Source of the DNA: Streptomyces gelaticus
Lineage (GTDB): Bacteria > Actinomycetota > Actinomycetes > Streptomycetales > Streptomycetaceae
Assembly: GCF_014649535.1 (NCBI RefSeq)
Contig: NZ_BMTF01000011.1
Coordinates: 62,001-126,000 of the forward strand
Length of the DNA: 64,000 nt
Direction of reading: 5' to 3'
A program made the position numbers and the translations under genes. Of the stretch, positions 25,901 through 33,890 are shown piece after piece (positions within the stretch are counted from its first letter, which is position 1; every line of letters begins with the position of its first letter). The notes under the pieces were generated by a model. It ran no database searches and was not told the DNA's origin. It saw only the letters and a program-made list of their open reading frames with translations.

Positions 25901-28900
25901 AGCCCTCCAGGGCGACGAGGTCGGCGAGCAGCTCGCCGGCGGGGTCGAGGTCGACCTGGATGAGGATGCGCAGATCGCCCTTGGGGCGCTTGAGCAGTTC
26001 GACGCCTTCGAAGCCGACGGGCAGATAGGTGCCGTCCAGCTCGACGGCGGCGCCGAGGGTCTGCATCGCGCAGTCGAGGACCGATGCGCGCAGGTGCTCG
26101 GCGGCGGGGGTGTCCAGGCCGCGCAGCTCACCCGTCGCCAGGCCGTCGGCGTACCGGTCGACGCGCAGGACGCGCCGGAACTCCGGTCCGTACGGCAGGC
26201 CCAGTCCGGCGTATTGCTCGTACAGGTCCTCACCGTGGTGCCGGGCCTGCGGCTCGCCCGGGTCGGCGGTGGCCTTCCGCAGCCGGTCCACGACCTCGCC
26301 GAGCGCGGCGGGCCCGGTGGGCGCGGCGCCGAGGGTGGCGGTGGCGTGGACGCGTTCGATCACGCCGTCCCTGCCGTTCACTCGGCTGACGATCTCCACG
26401 GCGGCGGGCCCTTCGGCGTCCTCGGCGTCCTCGTGCGGGCGCAGCCGGGTGCGGAGCTCGGCCGGCTCGTCGTCGCGGAGGAAGAGCGGTTCGTGGATGC
26501 GCAGGTCCTGGATCAGCCGGCCGGTCTCCCCGTGCACCGCGTCCTGGAGTGCCAGCACGACTTCGACGTACCCCGCGCCGGGGAACACCGCCTGGCCCAT
26601 GACGACGTGGTCGGCGAGATAGGCCGGGGAGTCCGGGGCGATCAGCGCGCTGAATTCGCGCTCCCCCGCCGCGCGCCGGTCCTCGGTGGTGATGTCCCGG
26701 CCCAGCAGCGGGTGATGGGCCGGTCCGGAGGCGTGGCCGACGCGGGTGGCCCGGAGGCGGGCCGAGGGCAGCGGATGGCGCTTCTTCGCGAAGACGTAGC
26801 CCGGCAGCGGTACGGTCCGTCCGCCGCGCCCGGCGTGGTAGCCCGTCCAGGAGACGGGGAGTCCGGCCCGGTAGCACTGTGCGAGGGCGGTGCCCACGGT
26901 GGTGGCGCCGGCGTCGGACCTGGCCATGCTGGACACCCACAGGTGGGCGTCGGGGTCGCCGTTCTGCCGCCCCAGTCCGATCAGCGCGCCGGACGGGCCG
27001 ACCTCGATGAGGACGTGCGGTCCGCGGGCCTGGAGGCAGCGCATGCCGGCGGCGAAGTCGACGCTCTCGCCGATGTGGCGGACCCAGTACTCGGGCGTGC
27101 CCACACCGGCGAGCGTGGCGACCTCGCCGGTGAGGTTGGAGACGAAGCTCAGCCGCGGCTCGTGGAAGGCGATGTCCGCGATCTGTGCGCGGAACGCGTC
27201 GAACACCTCGGTCATCAGGGGCGAGTGGAAGGCGTGCGAAACCGGCAGCTGCTTGACGGACACGCCGCGCGCCCGCAGGGTGTCCGTGAGTTCGGCGAGC
27301 GATTCGCTGCCGCCGGAGATCACGCACTGGCGCGGGGAGTTGACGGCGCCGAGGCCGAGGTCGGGGTACCCCTCCAGCAGCGGGGCGACCTCTTCCGCGG
27401 GTGCGAGGACGGCCGCCATGCCACCGGCCGCCGACACCGACTGCATGAGCCGGGCGCGGACGGAGACCAGCCGGACCGCGTCCTCGATCGAGAACAGGCC
27501 CGCGACCGCGGCCGCCGCGATCTCACCGACGCTGTGCCCGAGCAGGATGCCGGGGCGTACCCCCCAGGACATCCAGAGCCGGGCCGTCGCGTACTCCAGG
27601 CAGAACAGCGCGGGCTGGGTGTACAGGGTCCGGTTGATGTCCTGCTCGCTGTCCGGCGCCTCGCCGAACATGATCTCCTTGATCGAGCGGCCGAGCCGGG
27701 CGGCGAAGAGCCGGTCGCAGTCGTCGAGATGACGGCGGAACTCGGGGTAGCGGTCGTAGAGGCCGCGCCCCATGCCGACGTACTGCGCGCCCTGCCCGCT
27801 GAAGAGGAAAGCGGCCTCGGTGAAGCGGTGCTCCGGGGCAGCGGGGGCCTCGCTCGCGGACTGCCGGTCGAGCAGCCGCTCCAGCTCCTCGCGCGAGGAG
27901 ACGTGCGCGGCCAGCCGCGCGGGCAGATGGGCGCGGCCGAGGTTGGCGCTGCGGCAGAGGTCGGGGACGGCGAGGTCCGGGTGCGCGTCGAGGAAGCGGC
28001 GGTAGGCCTCGGCCTGTGCCCGCAGTGCCCCGTGGTCCTTCGCCGAGAGGGTGAAGACGGCGGTGCCGTCGTCCGTCGCCGCCGGGGGCACCGTGGCGGG
28101 TGGTGCCTGTTCGAGGACGACGGAGGCGATGGTGCCGGCGAAGCCGAAGGAGTTGACGACGGCCCGCCGGGGCCCGTCGGCCCGCCAGTCGCGCAGTCGC
28201 GTCGGGACGGTCACCCGATAGCGGTCCCAGGGGATGTGGCGCGACGGTGTCTCCAGGTTGATGTGCGGGTAGATCACGCCTTCCTGGAGCTGGAGGACGA
28301 CCTTGGCCACGCCTCCGACGCCTGCGGCGGCCTCCATGTGGCCGATGTTGGTCTTCACCGAGCCGACGGCCAGCGGTTCGCCGTCCGTGCGGGAGGCGGC
28401 GAAGACGGTGTTGATGGAGCCCATCTCGATCGGGTCGCCCAGGGAGGTTCCGGTGCCGTGCGCCTCCACGTACTGGATGTCCGCGGGTTCCAGGTTGGCC
28501 GAGGCCAGGGCGTCGCGCATCAGGGCCACCTGTGCGGTGCCGTTCGGGACGGTCAGGCCGCCGCTCTCGCCGTCCTGGCGGACCGAGGAGCCGCGGATCA
28601 GCGCGAGCACGGTGTCGCCGTCGCGCCGGGCGTCGGAGAACCGCTTCAGGACGAGCATGCCGGAGCCCTCGCTGCGGCCGTAGCCGTCGGCGGAGTCGTC
28701 GAAGGTCTTGCAACGGCCGTCGGGCGACAGCATTCCGGCGCGCGAGTAGACGATGTGGTTGCGCGGATGGTGGTTCACGTTCACGCCGCCCGCGAGGGCG
28801 ATGTCGCACTCGCCGCGGCGCAGTCCCTGCGCGGCGAGGTGCAGCGCCACCAGTGAGGCGGAACAGGCGGTGTCGACGCTCAGGCAGGGACCGCGCCAGC

Positions 28901-29444
28901 CGAGGAAGTAGGACAGGCGTCCGGCGGCGGCGCTGTGCGCCGTGCCTGCCGCGACATGGGCGTCGAGGTCCAGCGGGTCCAGGGCCTCGACGTCGATCGC
29001 GAAGTCCATCTGCCCGACACCCAGATACACGCCGCCGTTTCCACCGCGAAGGGCCGCCGGATCGATGTGCGCCGATTCCAGAGCACGCCAAGCGGATTCC
29101 AGGGCCCAGCGGTGCTGGGGGTCCATGAAATCGGCTTCCTTCGGGGATATGTTGAAGAATTTCGAGTCGAATTCGTCCATACCGGAGACGAATCCACCAC
29201 CCGCCGCGACAGGGCGCCGGCCGGCCTCCTTCTCGGCCGCCTGGACGGCCTCCATGTCCCAGCGGTCCTCGGGTACGGGTCCGGTTCCCGAGCGCCCCTC
29301 CCTGAGGAACGCGGAGAACTCCTCCGGGGTGTTGTTGTCCCCCGGGAGCCGAATGCCCATTCCGATGACGGCGATCGGCTCGTACTTCTCCAGAAGCAGG
29401 CTCCTCAGCAGGGCATCGGGGCGGGACGAGGCCGTTTCGGTCAC
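22992..29444 (-). CDS. Single-module fully reducing type I PKS: KS-AT-DH-ER-KR-ACP
   Basis: A 2150-residue PKS. KS (~20-445) has active Cys in VDTACSASL (~residue 192), then VEAHGTGT and TNIGHMEAAAG, all intact. AT (~545-845) has LGHSVGE (~638) and HAFHS (~736), the malonyl-selective signature. DH (~905-1180) shows HVVMGQAVFP (~948) and the DCAMQ motif. A structural subdomain follows, then ER (~1415-1730) with HAAAGGVGQ, KR (~1740-1960) with TGGLGALG and the YSSVSS/GQANYAAGNAY catalytic set, and ACP (~2045-2120) with LGLDSLGS. No thioesterase or docking tail. One complete module with no partner modules argues for iterative use, giving a saturated or partly reduced chain from malonyl-CoA. GTG start overlaps the upstream ACP stop (GTGA). 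Chain length and any programmed skipping cannot be read. Confidence 0.95.
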   Translation of the reverse strand: MTETASSRPDALLRSLLLEKYEPIAVIGMGIRLPGDNNTPEEFSAFLREGRSGTGPVPEDRWDMEAVQAAEKEAGRRPVAAGGGFVSGMDEFDSKFFNISPKEADFMDPQHRWALESAWRALESAHIDPAALRGGNGGVYLGVGQMDFAIDVEALDPLDLDAHVAAGTAHSAAAGRLSYFLGWRGPCLSVDTACSASLVALHLAAQGLRRGECDIALAGGVNVNHHPRNHIVYSRAGMLSPDGRCKTFDDSADGYGRSEGSGMLVLKRFSDARRDGDTVLALIRGSSVRQDGESGGLTVPNGTAQVALMRDALASANLEPADIQYVEAHGTGTSLGDPIEMGSINTVFAASRTDGEPLAVGSVKTNIGHMEAAAGVGGVAKVVLQLQEGVIYPHINLETPSRHIPWDRYRVTVPTRLRDWRADGPRRAVVNSFGFAGTIASVVLEQAPPATVPPAATDDGTAVFTLSAKDHGALRAQAEAYRRFLDAHPDLAVPDLCRSANLGRAHLPARLAAHVSSREELERLLDRQSASEAPAAPEHRFTEAAFLFSGQGAQYVGMGRGLYDRYPEFRRHLDDCDRLFAARLGRSIKEIMFGEAPDSEQDINRTLYTQPALFCLEYATARLWMSWGVRPGILLGHSVGEIAAAAVAGLFSIEDAVRLVSVRARLMQSVSAAGGMAAVLAPAEEVAPLLEGYPDLGLGAVNSPRQCVISGGSESLAELTDTLRARGVSVKQLPVSHAFHSPLMTEVFDAFRAQIADIAFHEPRLSFVSNLTGEVATLAGVGTPEYWVRHIGESVDFAAGMRCLQARGPHVLIEVGPSGALIGLGRQNGDPDAHLWVSSMARSDAGATTVGTALAQCYRAGLPVSWTGYHAGRGGRTVPLPGYVFAKKRHPLPSARLRATRVGHASGPAHHPLLGRDITTEDRRAAGEREFSALIAPDSPAYLADHVVMGQAVFPGAGYVEVVLALQDAVHGETGRLIQDLRIHEPLFLRDDEPAELRTRLRPHEDAEDAEGPAAVEIVSRVNGRDGVIERVHATATLGAAPTGPAALGEVVDRLRKATADPGEPQARHHGEDLYEQYAGLGLPYGPEFRRVLRVDRYADGLATGELRGLDTPAAEHLRASVLDCAMQTLGAAVELDGTYLPVGFEGVELLKRPKGDLRILIQVDLDPAGELLADLVALEGSRTVFVVKGVRLKRVADAPADPAERMLLRPRWLKRSLPSARTGGEDRRILVVRPGDGLPDDLSDRLAGTGIEALHAPDAATAAALLAEDGAVTDLCWFWTPEPTAEGEERLRTETEHNFRELLALVAAATGPAAGRGPRVVLVTERAQWLPGDTAATVSQDSLGAAALWGFGAVLLNEYPALRTVLLDLDGTGLQPLVDEWLAGDGAGGEHQIAYRSGIRHVKRLSPPVPTTRDDANAELTITEYGRFSAVRPVPVEDHPPTGDEVTVQVHAAGLNFKDVLNALGMLRQYALDHGIPYEPLPLGFEASGTVVEAGPDAAFSPGDEVVLSRIGSMRRRVTVPSTVVVHKPGNLTFTEAAGLPAAFVTAHHALHHLAGIKAGDRVLIHAAAGGVGQAAVQLARLAGAEVYATASPRKWPLLRSQGVAHIMNSRTLDFADEVLEATGGRGVDIVLNSLNKDYIPAGLRCLAVDGRFVELGKIGIWSPEEMRARRPDVGYHNFDLSELPAEELERLNGGILRTVAEHIEAGRLTPLPVVGYSLDETEEAFGVLSRGANLGKIVLEFRDERDLPARPVDIDAGETYLVTGGLGALGLASARKLVREGARHIALVSRRAVDEGERAAIAAGLGEGVEVRVHQGDIADAADVRRIVEEAAAGPHPLGGVLHAAGVLADAPLAAQTWESMDTVLRAKVHGTWLLHRAVAEVPTVRFFVGYSSVSSVLGAAGQANYAAGNAYMDVLMQWRAAAGLPGLSVNWGPWGEIGMAAALTGRQIEGIEARGLKFIKPGAALNALFTALARPRAQTVVGEFGWDAYIDALPTPNSLFDELRSGRGGGAERSAFDIDALLGRPKPEREVALRELLRDRIAHVLRYDSPEEIDLDARLVDLGLDSLGSVELKNALETALGIPLPASTLFDHPAVRSLAAFVDEQLVPDRAQEEPAAPPRPSPGEDVRELTDAEADDELAALRGMFE

Positions 29445-29836
29445 TGGTAGAGCTCCTTGAGAACGTCGTTGACCAGGTCTTTCGTGGAAACTTCCGCATC
29501 CTGCGGGGCCTTGGGGCCGGGCGCGGCGGCCAAGAAGAGTTCGGGGACCACCTCGGTGGTCAGGAAATCGACGAGGTCCCCGACCGTCGGGTGGTTGAAC
29601 AGGAAGGCCGAATCGAGCGGCCGGCCCAGTTCCCTTTCGAGGCGCTGCCTGGTGTCGACGGCGCCGAGCGAGGTCAGCCCGAGCTCGAAGTAACTCACCC
29701 GAAGCGGCAGCACATCCTCCTCGCCCATCATCAGTTCACGCTTGAACTCCGCCACGACCAGTGATTCGAGAAGCGTTCGCCGTTCGGACGGCGGAGTGTC
29801 GAACAATTCCTGAAGCCAGGGGGTGCGCGAAGTCAT
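29441..29836 (-). CDS. Discrete acyl carrier protein
   Basis: A 131-residue free-standing carrier protein. The phosphopantetheine site reads YFELGLTSLGAVD with Ser56; the Asp before it is replaced by Thr (TSL rather than DSL). A C-terminal tail of about 30 residues, rich in Lys, Asp and Glu, may be a docking element toward the PKS (KDLVNDVLKELYQ). The N-terminal 45 residues form an extra helix pair. ATG at 29834-29836 has AAAGGAG upstream and the stop overlaps the PKS start, so it heads the PKS transcript. It may carry a starter unit to the KS or take the finished chain. Confidence 0.92.
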   Translation of the reverse strand: MTSRTPWLQELFDTPPSERRTLLESLVVAEFKRELMMGEEDVLPLRVSYFELGLTSLGAVDTRQRLERELGRPLDSAFLFNHPTVGDLVDFLTTEVVPELFLAAAPGPKAPQDAEVSTKDLVNDVLKELYQ

Positions 29837-29943
29837 GCTGCTCCTTTGTCGCGATATTCAGTTCCGGTTGACCGCGCTGGTCACGGATGGAAGGATCGGA
29901 GCTTCTAAGTCCGGTATTCCACAAAGGAATTGAGGGTTGTGTG

Positions 29944-30408
29944 ATGACGGGGACCATCGGGGAGCAGGAGCTGGAGACGGCGGCCCGCCGCCGCGCCGAG
30001 GACCTGTACGCCAAGGACCGCACCTGTGAACTGCTCGGCATCGATCTGCGGGACGCCGGGCCGGGACGGGCGACCGTGGGGATGCGGGTCGCGGAGACCA
30101 TGGTGAACGGCCACGGCACGGGGCACGGCGGCTTCCTCTTCCTGCTGGCCGACGCGGCCTTCGCCTTCGCCTGCAACACGCACGGCCCGGCGACCGTGGC
30201 CCAGGGGGCGCAGGTCACCTTCCTCCGCCCGGCCGAGGTGGGCGACGACCTGGTCGCGGAGGCGGTGGAACGCAGCCGGTTCGGGCGCAGCGGTGTGTAC
30301 GACGTGACCGTGCGCCGTTCGGACGGGGTGCCGATCGCCGAGTTCCGGGGCCAGAGCCACACCCTCGGGGGCCGGCCGGTGCGGCCGGCCCCCGAGAGCG
30401 GTGAGTGA
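29944..30408 (+). CDS. PaaI-type hotdog thioesterase
   Basis: A 154-residue hotdog-fold thioesterase of the PaaI (phenylacetyl-CoA thioesterase) group. The key helix reads MVNGHGTGHGGFLFLLADAAFAFA, where the HGG turn and Asp are the usual acyl-thioester hydrolysis elements, followed by AQGAQVTFLRPAEVGDDLVA. PaaI enzymes rescue CoA from aryl-CoA or other stalled thioesters. ATG at 29944 has GAGG 8 bases upstream; an in-frame upstream ATG at 29887 lacks a ribosome site. It is divergent from the ACP/PKS operon and converges with the DinB-fold gene. A proofreading or release role for the PKS is a fair inference. Confidence 0.9.
   Translation: MTGTIGEQELETAARRRAEDLYAKDRTCELLGIDLRDAGPGRATVGMRVAETMVNGHGTGHGGFLFLLADAAFAFACNTHGPATVAQGAQVTFLRPAEVGDDLVAEAVERSRFGRSGVYDVTVRRSDGVPIAEFRGQSHTLGGRPVRPAPESGE
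30364..30396. terminator. Perfect hairpin at the end of the PaaI thioesterase gene
   Basis: A 15-base arm at 30364-30378 pairs perfectly with 30382-30396 around a 3-base loop. It lies within the last codons of the thioesterase gene and just before the 3' end of the converging DinB-fold gene at 30414, so it probably terminates both transcripts. Confidence 0.7.
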
Positions 30409-30413
30409 TTCCG

Positions 30414-31043
30414 TCACTTCGGCGACCACCGCGGATCACGGCCCAGGAAGGCGAGCAGGCGGTCCTCGGCGCTCCCCGGGCCGGCCGGCTCGACCGCCGG
30501 GCGGAACGAGGCGCCGGGACGCTCCCGCGACGGCCCGGCAGGCACCTCCTTGCGGGCCACCTCGGCGGCGGCGAGGACGAGGTCCTCGTCGTACGCCGAC
30601 GGGATGCCGAGCGAAGCCGCGACGTCCCAGCCGTGCACCACGTAGTCCACGAGGTGGAAGCCGATCGCGCGCGGGGCGGCGAACTGCATCGTCGGGTGGA
30701 TCCACGGCAGGACGACCGTACGGTCCAGCACGCCGTCGGCGGCGAACGCTTCGAGGACCCGGTCGACGGAATCGGCGTACGCGCGGCGGGGGTCTTCGAG
30801 CGGCTTCTCCTGCCAGACCGCCGCGTCGACCGGTCCGCCCCCGGCGGCCGCGGCGAAGCCGAGGTGCTGCGCGGTCATATGGGCCAGGAGGCGCCGCAGG
30901 GACCAGGTGCCGCACGGGGTGGGGTCGTCCCACTGGTCGTCGCGGGCCTGCGCGGCGATCTCCGCGCTGCGCAGCACGGCCCGGCGGTCGAGCTCCCGGA
31001 TCCCGCCCTGCGACGTTTCCGTGATCGTGTCCGTGTCGGTCAT
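30414..31043 (-). CDS. DinB-fold TIGR03086/maleylpyruvate-isomerase-like protein
   Basis: A 209-residue member of the mycothiol-dependent maleylpyruvate isomerase N-terminal (DinB-like) family. The four-helix bundle carries the metal-binding His pattern LLAHMTAQHLGF and FHLVDYVVHGWDV, plus the family-typical DDPTPCGTWSLRRLLAHM. Some relatives are thiol-dependent transferases or isomerases that use mycothiol; most are uncharacterised. ATG at 31041-31043 follows AAAGG at good spacing. It ends the minus-strand run and starts 2 bases after the aminomutase stop. In this context it might add or remove mycothiol from a reactive nitrogen species, but that is speculation. Confidence 0.82.
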   Translation of the reverse strand: MTDTDTITETSQGGIRELDRRAVLRSAEIAAQARDDQWDDPTPCGTWSLRRLLAHMTAQHLGFAAAAGGGPVDAAVWQEKPLEDPRRAYADSVDRVLEAFAADGVLDRTVVLPWIHPTMQFAAPRAIGFHLVDYVVHGWDVAASLGIPSAYDEDLVLAAAEVARKEVPAGPSRERPGASFRPAVEPAGPGSAEDRLLAFLGRDPRWSPK

Positions 31044-31045
31044 GG

Positions 31046-32443
31046 TCAGCCTTTCTCCACTGTGTTCTCCCGCCACCGGCGTCGGCCGGGCTCGGGCAGC
31101 GTGGTGATGGGGTCGTAGAACGGATAACGACGCGTGAGCGCGTCCAGATCGTCCAGCTCTATACCCGTGCGGTAGTTCTTCGTCCATTGCGAGATGCCGA
31201 GTTCCCGGTCGTACTCGACGAGTTGGTGCACCCAGCGCTTGCCGACGTAGGGCACGTCGCAGACGATCCGCGGCGTCGCGTACCCGGGCAGGTAGCCCAT
31301 GACGGCGTGCTGGAGCTCCTGTGCCTCCCAGACCGCGACGCGCCAGTGCTCGGCGTTCGGGATCATGTCGCACATGTAGAAGTAGTAGGGCAGGATGTTC
31401 GCCTCGCCCTGGAGGACCATGCACAGGTCCAGCAGTGCCTTCGCAGTGGTGTTGACGCCGCGCATCAGGACGCCCTGGTTGCGGATGTCCCGGACGCCCG
31501 TGTCGAGCACGGCCCGCGCCGTCTCGGCCACCAGCGGGGTCACCGACTGGACGTGGTTGACATGGGTGTGCACGGCGAGGTTGACGGAGCGTCGCGCGGC
31601 GGTCCGCGCGACCCGTTCCAGACCTTCGAGCACGGTCGACTGGAGCCAGTGCTGAGGCAGTCCGGCGAGGGCCTTGGTGGCCAGCCGGATGTCCCGGACG
31701 CTCTCCAGGTCGAGCAGCCGCATCAGGAACGACTCCAGGCGCGGCCAGGGCACGTTGGCGACGTCGCCGCCGGAGACCACGACGTCGCGTACGCCCGGGT
31801 TCCGCTTGAGGTAGTCGATCATCTGGTCCTGGCGGTCGGCGGGCCTGAGCGTCAGCCTCTGCTTCTCCACCTGCGGGGTGGAGCCGCCCACCAGGTCCAT
31901 CCGTGTGCAGTGTCCGCAGTACTGGGGGCAGGTCGACACCAGCTCCGCCAGGACCTTGGTCGGGTAGCGGTGGGTGAGTCCTTCGACCACCCACATCTCC
32001 GTCTCGTGCAGCGAGTCCCGTTCGGCGTAGGGGTGGCTCGGCCACTCCTGTTCGCGGTCGGAGGCGACAGGCAGCATGTACCGGCGGATCGGGTCGGCGA
32101 AGAAGGCGTCCGTGAAGCCGGCCGCGTCGGTGGGCGCCCCGGGCACCATGGTGTTCAGCATCTGCGGTGTCAGCAGCATCGACATGGTGGCGAACTGTCT
32201 GTGGTCGGCTTCCAGGTCCTGGTAGAACCGGTCCTCCAGCAGCGAACCCACGACCGCTGCCAGCTGTTTGGCGTTCTTCACGCAGTGGGCGCGCTGCCAC
32301 TGCGCGTCGCGCCACTGCGCCGGCGTCACGTCTCTCCAACCGGGCAGGCGACGCCAGTCGGGTTCCACGGGGATCAGGCGCTCGTACTCGTAGGGCTGCT
32401 GTGCGGGCAGGCCGTGCGGGCCCGCTGACGTCAAGGTATTCAT
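31046..32443 (-). CDS. kamA: Lysine 2,3-aminomutase (KamA-type radical SAM/PLP)
   Basis: A 465-residue KamA-family radical SAM enzyme. The cluster motif is CPQYCGHCTRMDLVGG (CxxxCxxC); DVVVSGGDVANVPW and LATKALAGLPQHWL follow. Lysine aminomutases bind the substrate epsilon-amine with two Asp residues 37 apart (D293 and D330 in the clostridial enzyme). Here Asp359 (YMCDMIPNA) and Asp396 (RIVCDVPYVG) sit in the same contexts with the same spacing, whereas glutamate 2,3-aminomutases carry Lys and Asn there. Lysine to beta-lysine is therefore the best call. The PLP-binding C-terminal loop is shortened and lacks the GGGGK of classical enzymes. It starts 7 bases after the CreD-like stop. Beta-lysine may feed the adenylation/carrier pair upstream in the operon. 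Confidence 0.88.
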   Translation of the reverse strand: MNTLTSAGPHGLPAQQPYEYERLIPVEPDWRRLPGWRDVTPAQWRDAQWQRAHCVKNAKQLAAVVGSLLEDRFYQDLEADHRQFATMSMLLTPQMLNTMVPGAPTDAAGFTDAFFADPIRRYMLPVASDREQEWPSHPYAERDSLHETEMWVVEGLTHRYPTKVLAELVSTCPQYCGHCTRMDLVGGSTPQVEKQRLTLRPADRQDQMIDYLKRNPGVRDVVVSGGDVANVPWPRLESFLMRLLDLESVRDIRLATKALAGLPQHWLQSTVLEGLERVARTAARRSVNLAVHTHVNHVQSVTPLVAETARAVLDTGVRDIRNQGVLMRGVNTTAKALLDLCMVLQGEANILPYYFYMCDMIPNAEHWRVAVWEAQELQHAVMGYLPGYATPRIVCDVPYVGKRWVHQLVEYDRELGISQWTKNYRTGIELDDLDALTRRYPFYDPITTLPEPGRRRWRENTVEKG

Positions 32444-32450
32444 CAGATTC

Positions 32451-33890
32451 CTAGCTGATCGACAGCCGGGTGCGGTGCCGGTGCAGCACGCGCTCCACCA
32501 GCTCCTGCGAGGCACCCAGATAGTTGGCCGGGTCGAGCAGGTCCGACAGCGCCTGGCCGTCGGTGAACTTGTGCGCCGCTGCGGCGAGCTCCGGGGACGC
32601 TTCGAGAGCGTCCTCGAAGGTGTGACCCGGCCGGGCGGCCCTGCGCGCCGCTTCGGTGAGCAGGCTCTTGGCGGTGGCCTTGCCCAGCAAGGGCGCCAGG
32701 GCGGCGTTCAGTCTCTCGGAGACCACTGCGCCCCCGGTGAGACGCAGGTTCTCCAGCAGCCGTCCGGGGAACACCTCGATGCCCTCGGCGAGTTCGGCCG
32801 CGGTGCGCGCGGCCCCCTCGGCGAGGCGCAGCGCCTCGCGGAGCGGCTGCCACTCCGACTGCCATCCCCCTGCGGAGCGTTCGTCCTCCGCGAGCAGGCT
32901 CTGTCCCAGTACGAGAGCCTGGGCGGGAGCCTGACGGGCCGCGGACACGAGCATCGTGGCGAGCACCGGGTTGCGTTTCTGGGGCATGGCGGAGGACGCC
33001 CCGGTTCCCTCGGGTCCGGGCTCGGCGGCCTCCGCGGCCTCGGTACGGGCCATCCCCAGGACGTCCGTCGCGAACTTGCCGAGGCCGCCGGTGACCGCGA
33101 CGACGGCCCAGCCGAGGTCGGCCATCGGGGTGCGGACCGTGTGCCAGGGTGTGCCGGGATCGCGCAGGCCGAGCTCGGCGGAGAACGCGGCCGAGAGCGC
33201 CGCGGCGTGCCCGCCGGTGTCCAGGCCGGCCAGGCGCGCGTACTCCTGGTAGGCGGCCAGCGTGCCCGCCGCGCCGCCCAGTTGGGCGGGCAGCGATTCC
33301 CGGACCCGCCGGACCCGGTCACCGGCGTCCAGCACCAGGGTGAGCCAGCCCGCCGCCTTGAGCCCGAAGGTGATCGGCACGGCGTGCTGGGTCAGGGTCC
33401 GGCCCGCCATCGGTGTGCCGGCGTGCTCGGCGGCGAGCCGGGCGAGCGCGTCCGCCACCCGCACGAGGTCCGCGTCGGTGCGGTCCAGGGCACGGGCGGC
33501 GAGCAGCATCGCGGCGGAGTCGAGGACGTCCTGGCTGGTGCCGCCCCGGTGCACGTACTCGGCGGCCGCCGGATCGACCCGGCGCACCGCCTCCGTCAGC
33601 ACGCGGACCAGCTCCACCACCGGGTTGGCGGACCGCCGGGCCAGCCGGGCGAGCCGGACCACCTCGACGGGCCGCGACCGGATCGTCTCCTCGACGGGGC
33701 CGAGGGCCGAGGCGGGCACGACGCCGAGCCGTGCCTGGGCGCGGGCGAGCGCCAGCTCCACCTCCAGCATGGCCGCGACCCACGCCTGGTCGCCGAGGGG
33801 GTCGCCGCCCGCGGCCCACACCGGGCTCAGCAGCCCCGCGTCGGCCGCTCCCGCCGTCTCCTCGTCCGTGCGGACCGTCTCCAAGGTCAT
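32451..33890 (-). CDS. CreD-like nitrosuccinate lyase (fumarase/aspartase superfamily)
   Basis: A 479-residue lyase of the fumarase/aspartase (adenylosuccinate lyase / carboxymuconate cycloisomerase) superfamily. The three conserved regions are VHRGGTSQDVLDSA, the TLTQHAVPITFG segment and the signature SSAMPQKRNPVL, which includes the mobile-loop catalytic Ser. Next to a CreE-like flavoenzyme this matches the aspartate-nitrosuccinate pair known from cremeomycin and fosfazinomycin, in which the lyase splits nitrosuccinate into fumarate and nitrous acid. ATG at 33888-33890 overlaps the CreE-like stop (ATGA) and has AAGGAG upstream. By sequence alone a cycloisomerase or argininosuccinate-type lyase remains possible; the pairing is what decides the call. 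Confidence 0.85.
   Translation of the reverse strand: MTLETVRTDEETAGAADAGLLSPVWAAGGDPLGDQAWVAAMLEVELALARAQARLGVVPASALGPVEETIRSRPVEVVRLARLARRSANPVVELVRVLTEAVRRVDPAAAEYVHRGGTSQDVLDSAAMLLAARALDRTDADLVRVADALARLAAEHAGTPMAGRTLTQHAVPITFGLKAAGWLTLVLDAGDRVRRVRESLPAQLGGAAGTLAAYQEYARLAGLDTGGHAAALSAAFSAELGLRDPGTPWHTVRTPMADLGWAVVAVTGGLGKFATDVLGMARTEAAEAAEPGPEGTGASSAMPQKRNPVLATMLVSAARQAPAQALVLGQSLLAEDERSAGGWQSEWQPLREALRLAEGAARTAAELAEGIEVFPGRLLENLRLTGGAVVSERLNAALAPLLGKATAKSLLTEAARRAARPGHTFEDALEASPELAAAAHKFTDGQALSDLLDPANYLGASQELVERVLHRHRTRLSIS

Noticed and set aside
23160..28856. A 1898-codon open frame on the plus strand opposite the PKS gene, and similar long antisense frames at 19480-23472 and 36085-39261
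   Set aside because: They mirror real minus-strand genes; composition is Gly/Arg/Val/Asp-rich with no domain, which is normal for antisense frames in high-GC DNA.
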